In this document: in pieces, positions 11,178 to 23,800 of the stretch
Position numbering within the stretch: the stretch's first letter is position 1
How the letters are laid out: each line of letters opens with the position of its first letter
Source: Argopecten irradians
Taxonomy: Eukaryota > Mollusca > Bivalvia > Pectinida > Pectinidae
Assembly: GCF_041381155.1 (NCBI RefSeq)
Contig: NC_091149.1
Span: forward strand, 14,710,609-14,774,608
Reading direction: 5' to 3'
Length of the DNA stretch: 64,000 bases
The notes under the pieces: generated by a model
Databases searched by the model: none
What the model was told of the DNA's origin: nothing
What the model saw: the letters and a program-made list of their open reading frames with translations, nothing else
Position numbers and translations under genes: made by a program

Positions 11178-11702
11178 TGCAGGTAGGGCGTTAGAATTGT
11201 ACCTGCTGCCCCTATTGCATGATCGTAAAAGGCGACTAAATTTAGGATCTTATCTTTTCTCTTCTTCCTAACTGACTTTATCTTTCCTAATGCCTCCCTT
11301 GGCACCGCCTCACTTTTGGCCTTGAGTTGAGCGTTCGCCCCTGTGAGGAAGGCTCTGGGTTCTGTCCCCTGGCCGAGACACACCAAAGTCTAAAAAAGTG
11401 GTAGTTTCTGCTCCTGCTTAGCGTTCAGCATACCGGGAGTGGGACGACTGGTTCGCCCGTTGTCAGTATAATGTGACCGGGTGGAGTGTGTTGCTTGGTG
11501 TCTTCGGCGGCATGCTTCAGTGATATAGCACTATAAAAAGGGCAACAGTTCCACTATACAAGAAGACACAACACGAACATACCGCAGTCTCCCAGTACAC
11601 TCACCTCGCACAACATACACGCAACACACCGCATACATGGGAGGCCGTCCTTACATGACCATAGCTGTTAATAGGACGTTAATAAATCAAACAAACAAAC
11701 AA
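11178..11702 (+). mobile_element. Retroposon R1, full-length copy A
   Basis: Begins 'tgcaggtagggcgttagaat', passes 'ctattgcatgatcgtaaaag', 'ggcaccgcctcacttttggc', 'tcccctggccgagacacacc', 'ggtgtcttcggcggcatgct', 'ggaggccgtccttacatgac', and ends 'ctgttaataggacgttaata' plus (CAAA)n. The same ~500-bp unit recurs at 12147-13377 (inverted and interrupted), 26787-27282, 38555-38935 and 21584-22045. The ~60-codon frame in it (starting MVCLGQGTEP on the minus strand) recurs identically only because the repeat does and is not taken as a gene. The tail and the long target duplication of the 26.8-kb copy mark it as a LINE-mobilised retroposon. Confidence 0.75.
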
Positions 11703-12146
11703 AAGTCTCAATTATAAGGTCTACAGACGTCGGACATTATTACCAAATATACCCATGTTTACATTTTTGCTCAAATTTGTGTCATTGCAGCAAACATTCA
11801 AATAATTGGAGGGTGAGTGCAGAAAAAAATCTCTCAATATTTCATCAACACGTCGCGTAGTGAAACCCAAGAACGAAGAACGCTTTACTGTTGTACGAAG
11901 AAATAGGTGATACAACTACTGAATTGTAATTCGGTCATCTATATTATACAATGACAAAACATTTTTAGACAATTTGAATTGTAAATGGTGGGTGACACGA
12001 ATAGGTCATTGTAGTAACAAGGCGGTGGGTTACCACGCATGAGAAATGTTTCAAAGTTATACATGTATCAGGATAGTACTGTGGACATTCCATTTTGTAA
12101 TTTGGGCTATAATAATATTTTTTTTCAAAATAAAATTTCCTGTTTG

Positions 12147-13377
12147 ATTAATTAACGTCCTATTAACAGCTATGGTCATGTAAGGACGGCCTCCCATGTA
12201 TGCGGTGTGTTGCGTGTATGTTGAGCGAGGTGCGTGTTTTGGGAGACTGTGGTATATTCATGTTGTGTCTTCTTGTATAGTGGAACTGTTGCCCTTTTTA
12301 TAGTGCTATATCACTGAAGCATGCCGCCGAAGACACCAAGGAACACACCCCACCCGGTCACATTATACTGACAACGGGCGAACCAGTCGTCCCACTCCCT
12401 GTATGCTGAGCGCTAGGCAGGAGCAGAAACTACCACTTTTATAGACTTTGGTGTGTCTCGGCCAGGGGACAGAACCCAGAGCCTTCCTCACAGGGGCGAA
12501 CGCTCAACTCAAGGCCAAAAGTGAGGCGGTGCCAAGGGAGGCATTAGGAAAGATAAAGTCAGTAAGGAAGAAGAGAAAAGATAAGATCCTAAATTTAGTC
12601 GCCTTTTACGATCATGCAATAGGGGCATATAGTGCAACTGTATCACAGGGACCTGGCACGACTTTTTTTAACTAACAGTATACATATATATATATTATAG
12701 TATCAAGGGTATGAACTCGGCGGTCGAGAAAAACGGACCTATTTTTTTAAAACCGTATTTATTTTAATAAATGGGTTCTATACAACATTGATGGATATCT
12801 TACCTTAAAGAGAAATAATTTATCTTTCCATTGAGTGCTTGATGAACAAAATTGGCCAAGTATTGACGAAGTATTGGCGGTGACTGTTAAAGTTAGTGAG
12901 CTACACGATGTTTAAATGGAGTTTCTACAAAGTACGGGTCATGACACCTCCAAAGGAGATTGTGGATGAACTCAGTTATGGATACTGTTTACCACCACAA
13001 GAGTAGATTTTGTGATTTTGGCTTGGTTTTTGAGGTGCCCATTAGAGCCGAGACGACATTTCGACCGGACAGGGAAATGTCTACCTAGCATATTTTTCGT
13101 AAATTTCCCGATTCATCAAGCCATAAACTTCGTCAATACTTGGCCAATTTTGTTCATCAAGCACTCAATGGAAAGATAAATTATTTCTCTTTAAGGTAAG
13201 ATATCCATCAATGTTGTATAGAACACATTTATTAAAATAATCACGGTTTTAAAAAAATAGGTCCGTTTTTCTCGACCGCCGAGTTCATACCCTTGATACT
13301 ATAATATATATATATGTATACTATTGGTTAAAATTTTTCGTGCCAGGTCCCTGTGATTCTTACGCCCTACCTGCAGG
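12147..13377 (-). mobile_element. Retroposon R1, copy B (inverted, interrupted by a fold-back element)
   Basis: Reading leftwards it starts at 13377 with 'gcaggtagggcgtaag', is interrupted by the fold-back element 12644-13355, resumes at 12643, and ends at 12147 with 'aggacgttaattaatcaaac'. It is in inverse orientation to copy A, with about 445 bp between the two. Confidence 0.7.
12644..13355. mobile_element. Fold-back / long-TIR element, 712 bp, nested in R1
   Basis: The arms 12644-12872 and 13127-13355 are about 229 bp each and nearly identical in inverse orientation. Both start CACAGGGACCTGGCACGA and both contain 'gaactcggcggtcgagaaaa' and 'tccattgagtgcttgatgaa'. A ~254-bp unrelated centre separates them. 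The arms end within an R1 copy, so this inserted later than R1. The flanks (gtat / attc) do not give a clear target duplication. No protein is encoded. Confidence 0.85.
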
Positions 13378-13469
13378 GCCATTCAAAATGAAATTTCCTG
13401 TCAGAGTCAAATTGCTGACTGAATTTGCGACCCTGCTTTTAGTCCTATTCTTAGTTCATATTGTAACCA

Positions 13470-14582
13470 TTGTGCAGGGGAACGGTAGATCACTTAGTTA
13501 GACTAGAAACATTTATACGAGAAGCATTTGCCAAGAAAGAACATCTTGTGGCCGTATTCTTTGATCTTGAAAAGGCATACGACACAACTTGGCAATATGG
13601 AATCATGAATGATCTCCATGATATCGGTATACGTGGTAATTTGCCAAAATTTATTTCAAATTTCATATCTGACATGCATTTCAAAGTTCGAACGGGTTCA
13701 ACTTATTCAGAAACAGAAACACAGGAGATGGGCGTCCCCCAGGGTGGTATCCTATCCGTCACACTTTTTGGATTAAAAATTAACAGCATAACTAAATGTC
13801 TTGGCCAATCTACGGAAGGGTCTCTATTTGTGGATGATTTTTTGATCTGTTACAGATCAAAGAACATGCACACTATAGAACGACAACTACAACAATGTTT
13901 AGGCAAATTACAAAATTGGGCTGACGAAAATGGCTTTAGATTTTCAAGATCAAAAACTGTCTGCATGCATTTCTGTCAAAAACGAAAACCACACAACGAT
14001 CCAGACCTCACACTCAATGGAATTAAAATTCCAGTAGTTGAACAAACTAAATTTCTTGGATTAATATTTGATTCGAAACTGTCCTTTGTTCCACACATAA
14101 AACACCTTAAGGATAAGTGCTCGAAGGCGCTGAACATTCTACGTGTTCTGTCCCATTCTGATTGGGGTGCAGACCGTGAAATGCTTCCGCGTATCTACCG
14201 TGCACTTATTAGATCAAAACTTGACTACGGCTCGATTGTCTATGGATCGGCTCGCAGCTCCTATCTACAGATGCTTGACCCTATCCAGAATCAGGGACTG
14301 CGTCTGGCACTTGGAGCTTTTCGAACAACACCTGTGAAGAGTCTCCATGTGGAAGCTAATGAGCCATCTCTAGACGATCGACGAAAGAAATTATCCTTAC
14401 AGTATGCTGCTCAACTGAAATCCAATCCCAAAAACCCCGCATTCGATCTTGTATTTAATCCACAACACCAAGACATATTCAGACAAAATCAAAAGCTCAT
14501 ACCAACATTTGGCATCAGAATTTCAAAGTTTTTGCAGGAACTAAATATAAATTTCGACACCATTGCTCATTCAAACACCTGA
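13470..14582 (+). CDS. LINE reverse transcriptase fragment
   Basis: 370 codons. The visible RT blocks are VAVFFDLEKAYDTTW (motif A), GVPQGGILSVTLF (motif B), LFVDDFLICY (motif C, FVDD in place of the usual FADD/YADD) and KTKFLG-like EQTKFLGLIFD (motif D/E), then the thumb with YRALIRSKLDYGSIVYG. The annotated ATG is only the first one in the frame; the true protein began further upstream and is lost. It ends at a stop just after entering the next frame, with the RNase H frame overlapping by 20 bp in +1. Confidence 0.8.
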   Translation: MCRGTVDHLVRLETFIREAFAKKEHLVAVFFDLEKAYDTTWQYGIMNDLHDIGIRGNLPKFISNFISDMHFKVRTGSTYSETETQEMGVPQGGILSVTLFGLKINSITKCLGQSTEGSLFVDDFLICYRSKNMHTIERQLQQCLGKLQNWADENGFRFSRSKTVCMHFCQKRKPHNDPDLTLNGIKIPVVEQTKFLGLIFDSKLSFVPHIKHLKDKCSKALNILRVLSHSDWGADREMLPRIYRALIRSKLDYGSIVYGSARSSYLQMLDPIQNQGLRLALGAFRTTPVKSLHVEANEPSLDDRRKKLSLQYAAQLKSNPKNPAFDLVFNPQHQDIFRQNQKLIPTFGIRISKFLQELNINFDTIAHSNT

Positions 14583-15474
14583 TATCAATTTATCTTTGCA
14601 TGAGAGGACAAAGTCCAGTACATTACCCGAAGAACATAAATCCTCCTTTCGGGAGTGCATCAGGACTTTCCCTGATCATGTCAAGATCTACACTGACGGC
14701 TCAAAAGATGGTGATAAAGTTGCGGCAGCATGCTGTACATCTAATCACTGTTCCTCTATCCGACTTCCAGATGCTGCCTCCATTTTCTCTGCGGAAGCTT
14801 GTGCTATCGGTCTGGCTCTTGACCACATCGAAGAACACCGCATTGAAAAGGCAATCATCTGTTCAGACTCTCTTTCGGTTCTTCAGGCTTTGAAATCAAG
14901 AAACCCTAGAAATACTCTAATTCAAAATCTTTTAATCCGAACCTTTCGATTATCTTCTAAAACTCAAATTACTTATCTCTGGATTCCCAGTCATGTGGGT
15001 ATAAAGGGGAATGAACAGGCTGATAAAGCAGCTAAGACTGCTCTTCGCCTAGCACAAACATATTTGAAACTACCATACACCGACATCAAACCTTCAATTC
15101 AGTCGGCCATCAAACACCATTGGCAACAAAGGTGGTCTACCGAAACAAACAATAAACTGTTTAAAATTCAACCTACACTTAATCCTAAACTGTCCAGTCG
15201 GAGAGACCGCAGAGAGGAAGTTGTTCTCTCTCGGCTCCGAACTGGACACACATATTTTACACATTCCTATCTATTGAGAGGGGAGGATCCTCCCACATGC
15301 CACGCATGTGATTCTCCTCTCACAGTGGAACATATTTTAGTGCACTGTATTGATTTTAAGCACATACGAGATAAGTACTACGATGTCTCCGACATGTACA
15401 CTTTGTTTCATGCCGTGAGACATAATCGTATTTTTAATTATCTCAAAGAAATCGGTATTTTAAACAAAATATGA
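14563..15474 (+). CDS. LINE RNase H and C-terminal zinc motif
   Basis: 303 codons in a different frame from RT. The RNase H signature residues are visible: IYTDGSKDG, the E in FSAEACAIGLAL, ICSDSLSVLQAL and the WIPSHVGIKGNEQADKAAK helix. Downstream CHACDSPLTVEHILVHC is the CCHC motif common at the end of I/Jockey pol proteins. Because RT and RNase H are normally one polyprotein, this copy has a single frame change between them and is not functional as it stands. Confidence 0.8.
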   Translation: MLIQTPDINLSLHERTKSSTLPEEHKSSFRECIRTFPDHVKIYTDGSKDGDKVAAACCTSNHCSSIRLPDAASIFSAEACAIGLALDHIEEHRIEKAIICSDSLSVLQALKSRNPRNTLIQNLLIRTFRLSSKTQITYLWIPSHVGIKGNEQADKAAKTALRLAQTYLKLPYTDIKPSIQSAIKHHWQQRWSTETNNKLFKIQPTLNPKLSSRRDRREEVVLSRLRTGHTYFTHSYLLRGEDPPTCHACDSPLTVEHILVHCIDFKHIRDKYYDVSDMYTLFHAVRHNRIFNYLKEIGILNKI

Positions 15475-15750
15475 ACGTTTTCTCATCATATCATATCATC
15501 GTATCATCTCAACATTTCATCGTTTCATCAACTTTGTGCATGAGTTTTCTCATGTGTTTTAGCCAAAACTATTTTATCCCATGCAAACCTTTTTTTTTAT
15601 CAAATAAACGTTTACAATCTGTGTTTTAGTCCTTACCTGCCTTTTCTTACCCTGATCTTTTATCCTGATAATAATGCATGACTTGTAGTTTGGCCCTAAA
15701 TGACCTTAGTTGTCGATGGGCCGTAAAACTCAAACAAACAAACAAACAAA

Positions 15751-17560
15751 CCATTGTGCATAATGAAAAGATATTCGTCAGAATTTGCAATAAGAATACC
15801 AAAAAATCAACATTTCATATAAGGTCACGGTCTGATGACCTTTAGAATTGAAAAACAAATTACTACCTCCGCGGAATTAATTTCATCCGAAACAAGCGAT
15901 AGTCAGTGATAGGTTGTATGCACTAAATATTGTCAATTTACAGTTTTGTTCTTAGTATTATGTGATAGGTTGGGTTGGTATCTTCGGCGGCATGCTTCAG
16001 TGAGATAGCGCTATAGTGCCAATTGTTCCACTATTACTAAGACAAACAATATGGACATAGGACGTGAATTCAATCAAACAATATGTAATAAGGATAAGCC
16101 AACAAGCTCTTTGATTAAACGGTTATATTTATTTGCGAATAAACAAACAACCGAAAATAATTGCCATAGAAGAATGAAATGTTTATAAACAGATGAAATT
16201 TCATTGATAGCAACATTAACAATACTTAACAACAAAAAGCCAACAAACTCTTATCATTTTTATATTTATTTGAATAAGAAACAGAATTCTTTGGTTCAAG
16301 ATTGAAGATTTGTATTCACTCCCTGACATATTGGTTGGAAACTATTAACATGGGGAACTATATAAAATGGTTAAATATTCTTCCTGACACATTATTATTC
16401 TAAATCAATTACAGGTTTGATTTCAAAATAATTTCACACATTTATACTAAATATTTTTAAGAAGTATGGATAATCTCATACAAAACTCAAATAAATGAAT
16501 ACAAATCTGTAACCGTTTCAATAAATAGTTTTTTTTACATCAGGCTCATAATCCGTGATAATCTGGAACAGTGAAGTGGTTATGCACAGCGGTGAAATAT
16601 CAAAGACAATTACATCAAAACATATAAACAAAACTACGTTTAATCGAACGTTGATTTTACGAAGAGATTATTGTTCCAAATCACTTCGAAACGTCAATGT
16701 CTGTATAGTGAAGATAATGTCAGTTTTTCGCGTCATTCTTGGATTTTTCTCTTCTTCGAGATATTAAGAAAAAGATTCGGCCAATCAAAAATGTACTTAA
16801 TATGAAAGCAAAGAACAAAAATAACTAAACATAAACTGCTTGCATTACTTATCTTTCAGGGCTTTTGAATTGTCGAAAATTAATTTTCTGATTCCTGCTT
16901 TGATGTATAAAGACACCATACACTTAGCTTCCAATTAAATCGGAAGTATGATTATTTCTTTAACACTTAGTATGTCATCTTTGCTTAATTCTCAATTCGA
17001 TTAAGTTATATTTAATGTATGCATATGTAGGGATGTTCAGGATGGATATCGGACTCATTTCATAACATCACCTTCACAACATCATATTGATCAGAAAATA
17101 TGAACTATTAATGTATAGACAACTGTCAAAGTACGCTAATAACACAAAGATCATTTATATGTATTGAGCATTATTCATTCAATTTTACCGTAGTGAAAAT
17201 AAGATCGAGTTTAATTTTCTGAAGTCTAGTGTGTGTTTGTTGCAATATTATATTTAACTCAATTATATATAGACTCAACCAAGTCATACTGTATATATTC
17301 TTTGACGCAAATGTAAAAACTTGTTAAATTAGTATTAATTAACGACAATATAAATACCGTAACTCATTGGTTCAATACCGGAATTACCCTTTTACAAAAA
17401 ATATCGCTTTACATGAATAACCGCTCTAATGGCAGTTCTAGAATTAAACTACTACTAAATAAAGTAACTTTACAGAATAAAATAGTATTTGAAATTTCGA
17501 TCTTGCAAAAATGCAAATTTGTTCTATTCTCTTTTTTAACTCTTAAGCTTTGTTCATGGT
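15751..17560. other. Intergenic stretch downstream of the membrane-protein gene
   Basis: Only an R1 remnant at about 15965-16045 ('tatcttcggcggcatgcttc', 'gttccactatt') is recognisable. The rest is AT-rich and shows no supported exon. The 3' UTR of the minus-strand gene ending at 17568 must lie here. Confidence 0.45.
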
Positions 17561-17567
17561 TGTTTTT

Positions 17568-17878
17568 CTATGTGATTTGGAGCGGCTGCGTTTTTCGAAA
17601 AGGTAGAAATGTCATCACATCCGCCATGATAACCAGGGAAACTACAAGAATGATAATGAGGACACCAACTGCCCCAATTCCTGCAGCAGATCGCCTCTCG
17701 TCCGACGCTGATACCTTGGTGGCTTTGTATGTCGATAGTCCTGTCCTGTTTACTGTGAGTTCGGCTTTGAGTTTTGTAATCGCTGTTTTTAGTTCAGCAA
17801 GTTTCTCTGGGTCTAGGTCTTCCAGCTTTGTAGTATTCCCCCAGAGTTTGCAGGAACACGGCATGGTGCAGTTTGTGC
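17568..17878 (-). CDS. Last exon: Cys motif, coiled stalk, TM helix, short tail
   Basis: After a CTMPCSCKLWG Cys cluster comes a charged helical segment (LEDLDPEKLAELKTAITKLK) that could form a coiled coil. Then follows the TM helix GIGAVGVLIIILVVSLVIMA and a ~17-residue cytoplasmic tail ending FRKTQPLQIT. DERRS precedes the helix, and DVMTFLPFRK with a basic pair follows it. Most of this exon is almost identical to exon 39752-39436 of the paralogue, with differences confined to the Cys cluster and the last ~10 residues. Confidence 0.85.
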
Positions 17879-20800
17879 CTGTACAAAATAATATGTTTAC
17901 TAAAATTCTAATCAGTTCTTTTTCATTGATAACAAATAAATCAATATGATTGAAAATCCATAACTTATTTTATGCTAAGATTAACATACATTTGTGTGAG
18001 GGAGTCATTTCATTTCATTTTTTTTTTCATTTCAACAAATTTTATAGACAAAGATGTTACAAGTCAAATGGATTAAATAACATGCATAGCCTATATAAAT
18101 TCTCTCCAATGACGGCAAAAGTAATAGTTTAAACTTACATCAATTATAGATATTATATTTAATTTTTGAAATGAATTTTTACAACAAATAAAGGGAGATA
18201 ACTCTTTTGCATACTCCATTTACACATCACACATAACATAAATACAGCTATTATTTTATTACACGAACATGTTATATTACAAATCAGACCACATGTTACT
18301 CAGATATTGACAGACAATGACCAACAGTCCAGGTATATATATATATACACACTTGTCATTGCTCTCAATACTGTTAACTTTCTTAAAAAAAAATTGAAAA
18401 TATACATTTATATACTTTTAATAGAATGTGTATGCTGTAAATAGAATAAAACAAAGTGACAGTATTAAAATAACCATGCCCAACAAAATACTCCAAGTAT
18501 ATCTTTGTCAGAGGATAATAAGAGTAGAATATATACAATGTTATTCCAATATTATATAGTGAACATTGCATATTTTTATTTTTTTTTAAGAAAAAAAATC
18601 TTTAAATTTCCAAAGCTTATTTCAAATAAAGTCATCGTTATTTATAAATATGGTATCTTAATTGAGTGGTGAGTTTTATAAAACGCGTTTTTATTATTTA
18701 AAAAAAATGCGTGCATTTAGAAAGCAACAATGTAAACTTCGCGGCGCTTTTTAGGTCATCTGTCCCGAAGGGTCAGGATGACCTATAGTCGTCATGTTTC
18801 GTTCGTCGTCGTCCGTCGTCCTGACATGGTCCCGACAAAGTGTTGTTATTTTTCGGGTCGATCCGAAATCCAAGATGGCCGCCACAGCCGCCATCTTGAA
18901 AACACATTTTTAACTTCTTCTCAAATTCTACCAGTGTGATTTGGCTGAAACTTGCATGAAATTATCCTGACATGGTCCCGACAAAGTGTTGTTATTTTTC
19001 GGGTCGATCCGAAATCCAAGATGGCCGCCACAGCCGCCATCTTGAAAACATTTTGAACTTCTTCTCAAATTCTTCCAGTGTGATTTGGCTTAAACTTGCA
19101 TGAAATTATCCTGACATGGTCCCGACAAAGTGTTGTTATTATTCGGGTCGATCCGAAATCCAAGATGGCCACCACAGCCGCCATCTTGAAAACACATTTT
19201 TAACTTCTTCTAAACTTCTACCAGTGCGATTTGGCTGAAACTTGCATAACATGATCCTGACATGGTCCCGATAAAGTGTTGTTATTATTCGGGTCGATCC
19301 GAAATCCAAGATGGCCGCCACAGCCGCCATCTTGAAAACGCATTTTGAACTTCTTCTCAAGTTCTACCAGTGCGATTTGGCTGAAACTTGCATGAAATGA
19401 TCCTGACATGGTCCCGACAAAGTATTCTTATTTTTCGGGTCGATCCGAAATCCAAGATGGCCGCCACAGCCGCCATCTTGAAAACACATTTTGAACTTCT
19501 TCTCAAGTTCTACCAGTGCGATTTGGCTGAAACTTGCATGAAATTATCCTGACATGGTCCCGACAAAGTGTTGTTATTTTTCGGGTCGATCCGAAATCCA
19601 AGATGGCCGCCACAGCCGCCATCTTGAAAACACATTTTGAACTTCTTCTCAAGTTCTACCAGTGCGATTCGGCTGAAACTTGCATGAAATGATCCTGAGA
19701 TGGTCCCGACAAAGTGTTGTTATTTTTCGGGTTGATCCGAAATCCAAGATGGCCGCCATGACACTATCTAATTAATTTCCGATATGTTAAGGCCCTTGGG
19801 CCTCTTGTTTGAAATAAAATTTGTTGAAAGAAATTTAAAATGATCCTGACATGGTCCTGACAAAGTGACAACATATATAATTAATTTTACTCTTGCCAAG
19901 TTAGACAGATGACCTTTAAGGCCCTTTGGGCCTCTTGTTATATAACAGAATGTATTTAAGATACATTTTATCACATAATATTTCAAAGAATTTCAACGTC
20001 AAAATGTGTCACGTCCTTGAGTTATTTTGAAATGAAACGCCATACGGGAATGTAATGAACTTAACTTTGGTAATGATAAAGTTTAATTGCTCGAAACATT
20101 CGGTTCATGCTCATTTTGTTCTGCGAGCTAATGTTTTAACTATACGCCGAAACATTGGTAACAATTGTCATTTTGGAGCATGGTACAGGAGTTATAATTC
20201 ATTTGATCACTGGCTCTACCAGGTCGAATTCGGGTACCTCTGGATTACTAGTCTGACGCTCAACCGATCGAAATAAAGTATTATACTTATATCAAGCCTA
20301 TCGGTATATTGCGGCTAGTATTGACCTGGGTTACATATTGATAGTAACTGCTCCGTAAAACCTACCTGCTGTATTATGATCTACATTTTGATCAGTGGTT
20401 GTATCGACACCATCAATCGTCACATCTTTTGAGTTGACCGTGATTTCAGTTTCTGGGGTAGTATGTAATGTTGTAGCTGTGGTAGATGTTGTACCATTGG
20501 TCGTTTCGATTGACGTAATCGATATAGAACCGGTCTCAGTTGTCGTTGATACTGTAGGGAGAACATCTGGATGTTAGAATTACCAAAACAGAGATGTTTA
20601 TGTTTTTAGAATAAAATGTGGTTGAAAGGAACAATTTCATTAGCATGAATAACCAAATGTAGAATTTTGGACTTTGGAAACGATACGCATGCTCCTCAGA
20701 TGCAAAATTATAGCATCGTTTGTTTTTCTCTTTCTTTCTTTACAAAAATGAAGGAAATCTGGAAAATAAGTTTATATTATAGATGTCATTGTATAAATGG

Positions 20801-23800
20801 AACTCAATAGAAAAATGTCCATCATTAAGGTTACTCATTTGTTATTCATTTCTATGTTGATAAATATGAATGTCTATATCTATGCAAAATAGTTTGTCAA
20901 AGCAACTCTTTATTATTTCCCTATCGACGAACATGAACATCTATATAAAGACATGCCCTGTGGTAAGAAAATACCTTCGCATGTGATGTTTGGCCTGGAC
21001 CACTCCCCATTGTGACAGTATGACGTAACGGGGTCCACACCCGATACTAAACTTGTCCCAGTTTTACACGTGTATGTCCTTGCTGATCCCGTCGTAGTCC
21101 CTGAACCATTCATTACCGTGTTTGGTACACCAGCTGGATCGCCACAGTTTACTATGTAATAACAGAGAAAAAGATATATGCCTTGGTTTGTTTTGTCAAT
21201 ATTATATTTCCTGACTTTTGTTTTGAGATCGGCATCCCATGTGTGCAATGTGTTGTGGTGTGTGAATGTCTGTATGTGTTTTAGGAGACTGTTCTATATT
21301 CGCGTTGTGTTTCCCAATAATAGTGGAAATGTTGCCCTTTTTGTAGTGCTATCTCACTGAATCATGATGCTGACGACATATCGAACAGAACACCCTACCC
21401 GGTCACAATTTACTGACATCGAGCAAATGGAAATATATTGTTATAATGAGTCAGACCTTCTAGTTTTTGATAGTGTTGTAATCAAATTTTGGTGTGTTAA
21501 ATTTTGGCGCTTTCGTATCAACACCAAATAATTCAATCTATGACCATATCCAAAATATCCCATTTACAGGCAGTGGCATGGAGGAAGCCCCCTCATGTAT
21601 GCGGTGTGCTGCGAGTTTGCAGTGCGTGGTGTGTGTTTTGGGAGACTTGAGTATTCCTGTTGTGTCTTCTTGTATAGTGGAACTCTTGTCCTTTTTATAG
21701 TGCGATATCACAGAAGCATGCCACCAATAACACCAAGCAACACACTCCAACCGGTCACATTATACTGACAACGGACGAACCAGTCGTCCCACTCCCGTTA
21801 TACTGAGAGCTAAGCAGAAGTCTGAACTACCATCTTTACAGACTATGGTGTTCCTTGGCCAGGACCCAGAGCCTACATAACACATGCAAGCGCTCAACTG
21901 AAGACAAGGTGAAAGTGACAAGGGAGACGTTAGGAAAAAGAAAGTAAGTTAGGAAGAAAGGGAAGATACTATCCTAAATCTAGTCGCCCGTGCAATAGGG
22001 GCAGCAACTATATCTATAACGTCTTACCTGCAGGACACACAATTGTTTTTAATAGGACAATTATCTTATACACCAAACCAAACCAAAGCATCTTCTCCTG
22101 ATATCAAATTTACTTAAATGCTCTGCGATAGAGATATATATATTTAAGTTGGCTAAGGTCAAACCAGTCACCCAAGCAATATATATTGATCCATTGGAAA
22201 TAGAATATCCTAAAATTATTGATGTGGTTTAAAATCTGAGTTGAGTGGGTTTTTTATTAATTACCTTCCGTACAAGTGTAGTTGACCTCCAGATACTTAT
22301 ATGTTTCCGGACATGGATCGTCGTATAATTCATTGGAAGGTGACAATTTGCAGGTTGCTTTCCCATGACATATGACCCTGATAGAGTGTAGGACATCTGT
22401 ACCACATCCGACTGAAGACATTTCTTTGTGTTTACAAGTCATATTATCGAACCGTCCATACCTAGCACTGTGTATTATTATTCTATTACTACATGCTAAT
22501 GTATAATTATTACCTTCGCAAACATTCACAATCTTTGATGCTGAAATTGTACAAAAATATTGATTATCAAATTATTAAAATACGTAATCATATAACGGTT
22601 AACATAATTAAATGCATCTTAAGTGTGTTTCAGAAAACTATAAGTGTGGTCTTAAGCTTATTGTAAACATACAGTGGAACGAAATACGAATTCGAAGGGA
22701 CCTAGACAAAACTTCGAGTTATCCAAGTGTTCGAATTAAGCGAGTTTTCATGTACACTGACTATCTCTTTACTTGGAATATAATTCCATGTCGTTAAACA
22801 ATATGAACAAGAGAGATGTCAATATCACTGATGGTAGTTGCAAAATTATATCTAGAAAACCTAGATATATATTTTGAAATTCCGCTATACGGCAGATTTA
22901 TGAAAAAGATATCGGCTTGTCCACAAAATCTCATTTCGAGTTATAAGAACATTGTATCTATAATTTGTGTCATTCGGACTCTTTACTTCGTATTATCCGA
23001 GTTCTTGAAGTTTTCCTTATTCGAATTATCCGAGTTCTTTAAACAAAGACAAGGAGGAAATTCGGCCGAGACCGTCAAAGTATTTCGTATTAAACCGGGT
23101 TGTCGAATTATTAGAGTTCGTATCAACCAAGTTCCACTGTAGTTAATAACTGTATTAATTTAATATTTGGGTTTAATTCAAACATGAGAGATGTAGGGTT
23201 TGTTATAGCTACAGGTCAAGTAAAAATTTGGACATTTACAATGAACTTATGACCTAAATACTATCTATTTTACAGTTGGTTGATAAGGCGTAAATGTCTT
23301 TGTCTGTTATTTATGCTCCGTTGGTCAATGCGTGGGTATAATTATATAACCTTTGACCGAGCCCAGTTATGTTTTTCAATTGGGCCCAGTTTCATGGATA
23401 TTCCTAAAATTTAAGGAATCCCTTAACTTAAAATTCTCCATAGGAAAGTATTACGTATTTAAAGGAAGGCTCCTTAACTTAAGATTTTCCTTAACTTTTG
23501 CTTTCCTATGGAGAATTTTAAGTTAAGAAATTCCTTAAAGTTAAGGAATGTTCATGACACTGGGCCCTGATAGATGTTGACAGACGACGTTAATGCATTG
23601 TCATCTTAATTTTGTCGTTTTGATAAATGAGTCTCTTTAAACATTAATTAGAATCCTACTGAAAAGCTTCATATCCTTTAAAAACTATTATCATATATCG
23701 GTCATATGAAAAACAAGTAAGGGGGTTAACCATGGAAAGTTAATATCTTAGAAATAAGCAAGTATTAAGCGAAAAATCAGTTTTGCAAAAGACCATACAA

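Larger units (their letters stand above)
13380..15750 (+). mobile_element. 5'-truncated LINE with RT and RNase H (I/Jockey-like group)
   Basis: RT and RNase H frames are followed by a ~280-bp 3' UTR and a (CAAA)n tail ending about 15750. The endonuclease and ORF1 are missing, and RT begins within its palm, so the copy is 5'-truncated. The 3' end 'ccctaaatgaccttag' ... 'gggccgtaaaactcaaacaa' has the same layout as the R1 and tRNA-SINE tails, suggesting it or a relative mobilises them. RNase H after RT places it near the I, Nimb or related clades. Confidence 0.8.

Noticed and set aside
11165-11386. Frame starting MVCLGQGTEP, repeated at 12448-12675
   Set aside because: The same sequence recurs only as part of the dispersed R1 retroposon and is not bounded like a gene; there is no family resemblance.
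17413-17949. 178-codon plus-strand frame opposite the TM exon
   Set aside because: It is the shadow of the minus-strand TM exon, whose reading shows Cys cluster, coiled segment and TM helix in correct phase with its neighbours. The 39404-39760 frame is the same shadow in the paralogue.
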